Source of the DNA: Chloroflexota bacterium
GTDB taxonomy: Bacteria; Chloroflexota; Anaerolineae; Promineifilales; Promineifilaceae
Direction of reading: 5' to 3'
DNA length: 6,323 nt
NCBI GenBank assembly: GCA_963169155.1
Contig: CAUJGI010000710.1
Coordinates: forward strand, 1 to 6,323
The position numbers and the translations under genes are program-made. Below are positions 1-3,989 of the stretch, in pieces. Within the stretch, counting starts at the first letter, position 1, and every line of letters begins with the position of its first letter. The notes beneath the pieces are model-generated. The model was not told the origin of the DNA and ran no database searches. It saw nothing but the letters and a program-made list of their open reading frames with translations.

Positions 1-1109
1 GGCGGCCAGGCAGCAACCGGCACGGCACCCCGCGCAACGAAAAAGATAAGGTGCTGCTGCTCGCTGGACTCTACCAGGACGATCACGACGCCCTCACCGC
101 CGGGCCAGCCATCTCCGTCGAGGTGGAAGGCCTGACCTTTGCCACCACCGCCTACGAAGCTGGCTATACGACAGGTGAGCCAATCAGCGCACTGGTGCTG
201 TCTGCCGCCACCCAATCGGGCCACTACGAGCAGTTTGTCGGGCCAACCGGCGCGGTGCGCCCGGGCCACACCGACCTGGTAAAGTACCACAAAGCCCGAG
301 GGCACGTGGATGTACGCGGCGGCGGCCGTTCCAGCTATCGCAGCACCATTTCCGACGTCATTGGCGGCTCGATTGCCCGCATCTTTCTCCAGGAAACGTT
401 TGGCACGATCTTCCTTTCGTCTATCAGCCAGGTCGGGCCGCTCCAGGCCCAACACAGCCTGAGTGAGCATTTCAGCCGCCTGCTCAAAGACGGCCGTACG
501 GTGACCGCCGCACAAATTGAGCAGGTCCAGCAGCAGCTGGCCAGCGCCGAAATTCACAGCCTGGATGCCGCGTTTGCCACCGCAGCAGGCGAGCTGATCA
601 AACAGACCCGCATCGACGGTGATTCGATTGGCGCGGCGGTAGAAGTCGTGGCGGTTAACGTGCCGGCCCTGGTGGGCGATCCGCTTTACCACAGCCTGAA
701 GCTGCGGCTGATGGGCAGCCTGGGCGGGCTGCACGCCGCCCAATCGTGCGAAATTGGCGACGGCTTCCGGGTGGTCACCCGGCGCGGCAGCGAAAACAAC
801 GACCCCATCCGGCACAGCGGCTACCAGGGCAACTCTCATGGCGGGCTGCTTGGCGGTGTCACCACCGGGATGCCGCTGGTGTGCCGCGTGGGGTTTAAGC
901 CCACCTCAACCATCGTCAAGCCGCAGCACTCTGTGCAGAAAAACCTCGAAGAGATCGACTTTCTGCTGGACAAGGGGCGGCACGACCCCTGTGTGGGCGT
1001 GCGCGCCGGGGTGACGCTGGAATCCCGCATGGCCATCGAGCTGATGAACGCCGTCCTCATGCACCAATCCCGCGCCGTTGACCGGGACCAGTTCAAATTA
1101 TTCGAGTAG
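1..1109 (+). CDS. aroC: Chorismate synthase, divergent, 5'-truncated by window
   Basis: Converts 5-enolpyruvylshikimate-3-phosphate to chorismate, the last common step of aromatic amino acid synthesis, using reduced FMN in the cytoplasm. The frame is open from base 3 (it begins RPGSNRHGTPRNEKDKV, matching the family's RRPG..YTTQR.E.D.V stretch), so the GTG at 51 is internal and about 50 N-terminal residues, including the FGESHG motif, are missing. 368 residues are visible. Seen: RPGHTD with the conserved His, the RGGGRSS block, DGDSIGAAVEVVA, GDPLYHSLKLRL, EIGDGF, GSENNDP, NSHGGLLGG, FKPTSTI and RHDPC. Oddities: about 23 extra residues after the LLLAGLY strand compared with E. coli AroC; the usual SSARET reads SSYRST; the usual RAVPVVEAM reads RAGVTLESRM. 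The core FMN/substrate motifs are kept, so it is probably an active enzyme of a deep branch, but a specialised paralog is possible. It is convergent with the next gene. Confidence 0.93.
   Translation, partial: RPGSNRHGTPRNEKDKVLLLAGLYQDDHDALTAGPAISVEVEGLTFATTAYEAGYTTGEPISALVLSAATQSGHYEQFVGPTGAVRPGHTDLVKYHKARGHVDVRGGGRSSYRSTISDVIGGSIARIFLQETFGTIFLSSISQVGPLQAQHSLSEHFSRLLKDGRTVTAAQIEQVQQQLASAEIHSLDAAFATAAGELIKQTRIDGDSIGAAVEVVAVNVPALVGDPLYHSLKLRLMGSLGGLHAAQSCEIGDGFRVVTRRGSENNDPIRHSGYQGNSHGGLLGGVTTGMPLVCRVGFKPTSTIVKPQHSVQKNLEEIDFLLDKGRHDPCVGVRAGVTLESRMAIELMNAVLMHQSRAVDRDQFKLFE
490..497. repeat. ACGGCCGT palindrome, copy 1
   Basis: This is one of eight exact copies of an 8-base palindrome in the window. 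Here it lies inside aroC, read as the codons for Asp-Gly-Arg. Confidence 0.7.
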
Positions 1110-1158
1110 CCGCGGTTTCTTACCGCGAAATCGGAGCGCGGTAGGAAACCGCAGCTAC
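1106..1158. repeat. 53-base imperfect palindrome over the aroC stop codon
   Basis: The outer arms GTAGC (1106-1110) and GCTAC (1154-1158) and the inner arms GCGGTTTCTTACCGCG (1112-1127) and CGCGGTAGGAAACCGC (1137-1152) pair as a 22-base stem with two mismatches around a 9-base loop (1128-1136). The aroC stop TAG (1107-1109) lies inside the left arm. No T-run follows on either strand, so it does not look like a standard intrinsic terminator, although it sits between convergent genes and could still block or protect transcripts from both. Its length and near-perfect symmetry fit a REP-like or mini-transposable palindrome. No second copy occurs in this window. Confidence 0.75.
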
Positions 1159-1163
1159 AAAAG

Positions 1164-2138
1164 CTAAAGCCAGAGGTCGCGCAGCAGTTGGGCCTGTTTG
1201 CGCTGTTGGAATGGGCCGCCACCTTCGTGGTTGTTGTAGCTGTAAACCGCCATCTCCTTGGGACCAGCGTAATGGTTGTAGGCGGCATACACCGTGCTGG
1301 GCGGGCAAATGTCATCCATCAGCCCCACCGAAAAGAGCGCCTGGGCGTTGGCCCGCACGGCAAAGTTGACCCCATCGAAGTAAGACAGCGTGTGAAAAAC
1401 GGTCTCCACCTGGTCACGATGACCGACGCAGTAGCGCGTAATTTCGCCGTAGGGATCGCTGGCGATAATCTCAGTTGCGCGGCGGTAATGGCAGAGGAAG
1501 GGCACATCGGGCATAGCGACGGCTACGGCCGTAGCCAACCCCGCCACTGCCAGCGTAATCCCCCCACCCTGGCTGCCCCCGGTAATGGCCATCCGTTCGG
1601 CATCGACGGCGTCGTGCTGGCGCGCTGCTTCCAGCGCCCGCACCGCATCGGTAAACACGCGGCGGTAGTAGTAGGTGTGCGGGTCCAAAATCCCCTGCGT
1701 CATAAAGCCAGGCACATGGGAACCGGTGCCCTGCGGTGCCAAATCAACCGTCTCGCCAGGGCTGTACGGCGCCCAGCCCTGGCCACGGGTGTCCATCACC
1801 AGGCAGGCAAACCCCAGGCTGGGCCAGCCCAGCCAGTTCAGCAAAAAGCCGCGCCCGCCGCTGTAGCCCTGGTACTGCACCACACACGGCAGCGGCCCCG
1901 ACCGGTGGCGCGGCAGCAACAGCCAGCCTTTCACCGGCTGGCCGCCAAACCCGGCAAAGGTCACGTCGTAGGTGTCGATGGTTTGCAGCCCTTCGTCGAC
2001 GGGTTCAAAGCGGGCGTTGAGGGGAAATGCGGCCGTTTCGGCCAGCGTTTGCTGCCAGAAGTTGTCAAAGTCGTCTGGTTCCTGGCGTGGCGGTAAATAG
2101 TTTTGCAGTTCGTTGAGGGGCAGGTCAAAAAAGGGCAT
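1164..2138 (-). CDS. Acetyl xylan esterase / cephalosporin-C deacetylase (CE7 family)
   Basis: An alpha/beta-hydrolase that removes acetyl groups from xylo-oligosaccharides and, in this family, also from cephalosporin C. It has no signal peptide, so it acts in the cytoplasm on imported oligosaccharides. At 324 residues it is full length (the T. maritima enzyme is 325). Seen in order: the oxyanion-hole stretch YQGYSGG (Tyr92), DTRGQG (116-121), the nucleophile elbow GGSQGG with Ser189, GLMDDICPPSTVYAAYN with the catalytic Asp275, and NNHEGGG with His304. The triad is complete and the C-terminal half is close to the Thermotoga enzyme. The ATG at 2136-2138 is preceded by GGAG seven bases upstream, and the N-terminus (MPFFDLPLNEL) is the family's usual start. 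It is transcribed alone, divergent from the sigma cluster and convergent with aroC. The natural substrate is not shown by the sequence. Confidence 0.95.
   Translation of the reverse strand: MPFFDLPLNELQNYLPPRQEPDDFDNFWQQTLAETAAFPLNARFEPVDEGLQTIDTYDVTFAGFGGQPVKGWLLLPRHRSGPLPCVVQYQGYSGGRGFLLNWLGWPSLGFACLVMDTRGQGWAPYSPGETVDLAPQGTGSHVPGFMTQGILDPHTYYYRRVFTDAVRALEAARQHDAVDAERMAITGGSQGGGITLAVAGLATAVAVAMPDVPFLCHYRRATEIIASDPYGEITRYCVGHRDQVETVFHTLSYFDGVNFAVRANAQALFSVGLMDDICPPSTVYAAYNHYAGPKEMAVYSYNNHEGGGPFQQRKQAQLLRDLWL
1521..1536. repeat. ACGGCCGT palindrome, copy 2 (16-base perfect)
   Basis: The octamer (1525-1532) is extended to the perfect palindrome GGCTACGGCCGTAGCC. It lies inside the esterase gene, read on the minus strand as Ala-Thr-Ala-Val-Ala. 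Confidence 0.75.
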
Positions 2139-2145
2139 CTGGTTT

Positions 2146-2149
2146 CTCC
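2146..2149 (-). promoter_or_regulatory. Shine-Dalgarno site of the esterase gene
   Basis: GGAG on the minus strand, seven bases before the ATG at 2138-2136. It supports that start codon. Confidence 0.75.
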
Positions 2150-2163
2150 ATTGGGTTGGTTTT

Positions 2164-2194
2164 GTGGGCGATAGCAGGAACGGCCGTCGCCCAC
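2164..2194 (-). promoter_or_regulatory. Hairpin in the esterase 5' leader
   Basis: GTGGGCGA (2164-2171) and TCGCCCAC (2187-2194) form a perfect 8-base inverted repeat around a 15-base loop that holds most of an ACGGCCGT copy. On the minus strand it lies between the candidate promoter and the SD, so it would form a hairpin near the 5' end of the esterase mRNA; it could instead be a DNA operator. The role is inferred. Confidence 0.5.
2180..2187. repeat. ACGGCCGT palindrome, copy 3 (intergenic)
   Basis: The only copy outside a coding region. It lies within the leader hairpin of the esterase gene. Confidence 0.7.
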
Positions 2195-2198
2195 CACA

Positions 2199-2228
2199 AT
2201 TTTAGCAGAGCAGAGGGGGAGACGTGAA
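2199..2228 (-). promoter_or_regulatory. Candidate promoter of the esterase gene
   Basis: On the minus strand, TAAAAT (2204-2199) matches the -10 consensus at 5 of 6 bases. TTCACG (2228-2223) matches the -35 consensus at 4 of 6, with an 18-base spacer. Transcription would start near 2192, leaving a leader of about 55 bases. This is motif reading only. Confidence 0.4.
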
Positions 2229-2246
2229 AAATCAAAAATGATAAGT

Positions 2247-2310
2247 TAGAAGTGGAAAGTTACCCACGTACGTGCCCACTGGCAAACTCGCCCCACTGGA
2301 ACACTTCTAG
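2247..2310. promoter_or_regulatory. Repeat-rich candidate operator upstream of the sigma gene
   Basis: The arms TAGAAGTG (2247-2254) and CACTTCTA (2302-2309) are a perfect inverted repeat. They enclose the 10-base palindrome CACGTACGTG (2265-2274) and two direct copies of CCCACTGG (2275-2282 and 2292-2299, 17 bases apart start to start). Such density in a divergent promoter region suggests binding sites for a regulator, but the regulator is unknown. Confidence 0.35.
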
Positions 2311-2412
2311 AAAAGCTGTCATTCTATAAGGAACGCCGGGTACATTTTCTGCCTGTAACCTGGTTATCGTAAATTCGTAGCCTTTGGCTGCACGCCCCAG
2401 GCGAAAATCGGG

Positions 2413-2441
2413 TACAATGAGCGGTACAACGCACCTACAAT
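2413..2441 (+). promoter_or_regulatory. Candidate -10 elements of the sigma cluster
   Basis: TACAAT occurs at 2413-2418 and 2436-2441, with TACAAC at 2425-2430, so the three hexamers start 11-12 bases apart, about one helical turn. Either TACAAT could be a -10 box. No -35 at the standard distance is convincing, so the promoter may need an activator or an alternative sigma factor, possibly the one encoded just downstream. Confidence 0.3.
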
Positions 2442-2489
2442 CTACCTTCAATTTACCTGTAAACGCTTCAACGATCACCACGTAATCCT

Positions 2490-3218
2490 ATGTCCACCCA
2501 TGATGAAGTTGGTTTGCTGTCCTTGCAGAGCTTATGCGATCGGTGTCACCGGGAAAGCGAACGGTTTTTTGCCCAAAAAGAACACGACCCGCGATTCTGC
2601 TACGAACTGTTTCGTCGCGCCTTTGTGCACAGCAACGAATTGGCCTGGCACTGCCTGTACGAGCGCTACCACAAGCTGGTCCTCTCCTGGGTGATGCGCC
2701 ATGCCCTGTATCCTGGTTTAGGTGAAGAAGCCGACTACTTCATGAACCGGGCGTTTGAGAAGGTGTGGCAGGGCATTCCCGCCGAGAACTTTGCGAAGTT
2801 CCCCGATTTAAAGTCGCTGCTGCGCTATTTGCAAATGTGCACCCATGCCGTCATGGTGGATTTTGCCCGCTGGAAAGAGCAGGCGCACCTGTGGGATCGC
2901 ACCGCCGAAACCGAAGATGGCGTGGCGGAGTATGATCCTTTTGCCGCTCTGGCGAGCAACAGCTTACCCCCAGAGCGGGAACTGGCGCGGCGCGAAATGC
3001 AGGAGCTTCTCTGGCAAAAACTGCAAGCGCTAAGCCAATCGGCAAAAGAGGATGCCGCGATCTTTGGCTATTTTGTGTTGAACTTAAAGCCGCGCGAAAT
3101 TCACGATCTGTACCCGGGGCAGTTTGAAGATGTGCGGGACGTATCGCGCACCAAGGACAATTTCCTGGCGCGGGTGCGGCGCAATGACGAATTTCGGCAA
3201 TTTGTGGACGATGCGTGA
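2490..3218 (+). CDS. ECF-like RNA polymerase sigma factor (sigma-70 family)
   Basis: A transcription factor that should direct RNA polymerase to a specific promoter set. At 242 residues it has only two sigma regions, as in ECF sigmas. Region 2 spans about 50-128 (LAWHCLYERYHKLVLSWV, then EEADYFMNRAFEKVWQ and DLKSLLRYLQMCTHAVMVDFAR). An acidic linker of about 35 residues follows. The region-4 helix-turn-helix spans about 165-232 and ends in the REIHDLYP..FEDVRDVSRTKDNFLARVRR pattern, which I associate with a divergent sigma family common in Chloroflexota. An N-terminal extension of about 45 residues (LQSLCDRCHRES, FCYELFRRAF) is also typical of it. The ATG at 2490 is the first possible start after an in-frame stop at 2460; there is no clear SD, so initiation may be weak or leaderless. 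It is the first gene of a cluster with a zinc-finger protein and a TPR-CHAT protein. The target promoters are unknown. Confidence 0.85.
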   Translation: MSTHDEVGLLSLQSLCDRCHRESERFFAQKEHDPRFCYELFRRAFVHSNELAWHCLYERYHKLVLSWVMRHALYPGLGEEADYFMNRAFEKVWQGIPAENFAKFPDLKSLLRYLQMCTHAVMVDFARWKEQAHLWDRTAETEDGVAEYDPFAALASNSLPPERELARREMQELLWQKLQALSQSAKEDAAIFGYFVLNLKPREIHDLYPGQFEDVRDVSRTKDNFLARVRRNDEFRQFVDDA

Positions 3219-3267
3219 AAAATGGCACAGCTATCGTTTATTGGGTAACAGCCAAGGGTGCTGGCAA

Positions 3268-3308
3268 TGACAGAAACACTCCCGGCGGGAGAATTCCCAT
3301 TTCTGTCA
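3268..3308. repeat. Nested inverted repeat between sigma and zinc-finger genes
   Basis: The outer arms TGACAGAAA (3268-3276) and TTTCTGTCA (3300-3308) are perfect. Inside lies a second hairpin, CTCCC (3279-3283) / GGGAG (3287-3291) with a 3-base loop. The GGGA of that hairpin could instead pair with TCCC at 3295-3298, so two inner folds compete. No T-run follows, which argues against an intrinsic terminator. It lies in the 153-base gap of the presumed operon and could adjust the ratio of sigma to anti-sigma by RNA processing or attenuation, or be a DNA operator for an internal promoter. Confidence 0.65.
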
Positions 3309-3358
3309 CCAGGTTGCGCGATGTGCAAGAAGGAATGCAACAGATGGGCGCACTGAAG

Positions 3359-3363
3359 AGGAG
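3359..3363 (+). promoter_or_regulatory. Shine-Dalgarno site of the zinc-finger gene
   Basis: AGGAG eight bases before the ATG at 3372, within a purine run (3355-3369). It is much stronger than anything before the sigma start, so the zinc-finger protein may be translated in excess over sigma, as expected for an anti-sigma factor. Confidence 0.75.
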
Positions 3364-3371
3364 AAGGAACT

Positions 3372-3971
3372 ATGGCGCAAATGGAAGACAGTCTCAAAGC
3401 TGCTCTCTACCGAATTACCTGTCCCGATAGCGCAACGTTAGGCAATTATCATTTGGGGCTGCTGGGGGAAACGGCCGTTCAACCCATTGCCAACCACCTG
3501 GCAGTATGCCCCTTGTGCACACGAGAAATTGAACAGCTAGAGGTGTTTTTGCTGGAAACGGCCGTTTCCCTCCAACCCTCTACTGGTGAACGAATCAGAG
3601 TCTGGATTGCCAAACGACTGCCCAGCGGTGGGCAAACCAGACAGGGCCTTGGCCCAGCGGTCGGTACCCCGGCCTTTGCCCTGCGCGGCAGCAGCAGCGG
3701 TCCGCTGATGTATGAAGCCGGTGACGCCCAACTTTCGCTGGAAGTCCAGGATGATCCGGAGCAGCCGGGGCGCAAGGTAATTCTGGGGCTGGTGTTGGGT
3801 ATTGCGACGGAGGCAGTAGAGGCAAAGCTGCTGCAGGGTGATGGGGTAGTAACGGCCGTTACCCTGGACGAAATTGGCAACTTTACCTTTACCGGCCTGG
3901 AGACAGGAACTTATGAACTCACGCTTTCCGGCGCTGATGTCGAGATTCATGTCCAGGACTTATTAATCTAA
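3372..3971 (+). CDS. Zinc-finger anti-sigma-like protein with C-terminal beta-sandwich-like domain
   Basis: Probably the cytoplasmic partner of the sigma factor. The first ~60 of 199 residues resemble a zinc-binding anti-sigma (ZAS/zf-HC2) domain: Cys17 followed by His42-x3-Cys46-x2-Cys49 (HLAVCPLC), the usual zinc ligand set. Residues 83-112 are a Gly/Pro/Ser-rich linker. Residues 113-199 are strand-rich and end in LDEIGNFTFTGLETGTYELTL, which resembles the last strands of carboxypeptidase-regulatory/Cna-B-type beta-sandwich domains. I see no transmembrane helix, unlike membrane anti-sigmas cleaved by site-1/site-2 proteases; release would need another route, such as the adjacent CHAT protein. 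It starts after a strong SD and ends 18 bases before the TPR-CHAT gene. Three ACGGCCGT copies fall in it, each encoding Thr-Ala-Val. Anti-sigma activity is inferred from motif and position. Confidence 0.75.
   Translation: MAQMEDSLKAALYRITCPDSATLGNYHLGLLGETAVQPIANHLAVCPLCTREIEQLEVFLLETAVSLQPSTGERIRVWIAKRLPSGGQTRQGLGPAVGTPAFALRGSSSGPLMYEAGDAQLSLEVQDDPEQPGRKVILGLVLGIATEAVEAKLLQGDGVVTAVTLDEIGNFTFTGLETGTYELTLSGADVEIHVQDLLI
3471..3478. repeat. ACGGCCGT palindrome, copy 4
   Basis: Lies within GAAACGGCCGTTC in the zinc-finger gene and encodes Thr-Ala-Val after Glu. Confidence 0.7.
3554..3569. repeat. ACGGCCGT palindrome, copy 5 (16-base perfect)
   Basis: GGAAACGGCCGTTTCC is a perfect 16-base palindrome in the zinc-finger gene. 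It encodes Glu-Thr-Ala-Val, as copy 4 does 87 bases earlier. Confidence 0.75.
3849..3862. repeat. ACGGCCGT palindrome, copy 6 (14-base perfect)
   Basis: GTAACGGCCGTTAC is a perfect 14-base palindrome in the zinc-finger gene, encoding Val-Thr-Ala-Val. Confidence 0.75.
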
Positions 3972-3989
3972 TACCACATTGAAGAAAGT

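Larger units (their letters stand above)
2205..2489. other. Divergent intergenic region, no supported gene
   Basis: This 285-base stretch between the divergent esterase and sigma genes is richer in A/T than its neighbours at 2220-2260. It holds the CCCACTGG repeats and CACGTACGTG palindrome (2247-2310) and three TACAA-type hexamers (2413-2441). A 73-codon minus-strand frame (2260-2481, GTG start) crosses it and has AGGA just upstream, but its product matches no family I recognise, and it would begin only eight bases from the sigma start codon and cover the sigma promoter area, so I do not call it a gene. Confidence 0.6.

Noticed and set aside
1106..1158. Rho-independent terminator for aroC and the esterase gene
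   Set aside because: The stem is strong but no T-run follows on either strand, so I describe it as a palindromic element rather than a terminator.
1188..2096. 302-codon plus-strand frame opposite the esterase
   Set aside because: The minus strand encodes a full-length CE7 esterase with an intact triad; the plus frame yields a His/Arg/Gln-rich product with no family likeness.
2260..2481. 73-codon minus-strand frame in the divergent intergenic region
   Set aside because: It has AGGA before tandem GTG codons, which gave pause, but it matches no known family, has mixed codon use, overlaps the repeat cluster and sigma promoter region, and would start eight bases from the sigma ATG. Conservation in relatives would revive it.
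3215..3430. 71-codon plus-strand frame between the sigma and zinc-finger genes
   Set aside because: Its GTG overlaps the sigma stop, it runs through the nested inverted repeat and into the zinc-finger gene in another frame, and its product looks non-coding.
3479..3950. Minus-strand frames opposite the zinc-finger gene (3479-3880 and 3537-3950)
   Set aside because: They are shadows of the zinc-finger gene, which has a strong SD and the Hx3Cx2C motif; the reverse products are low-complexity.
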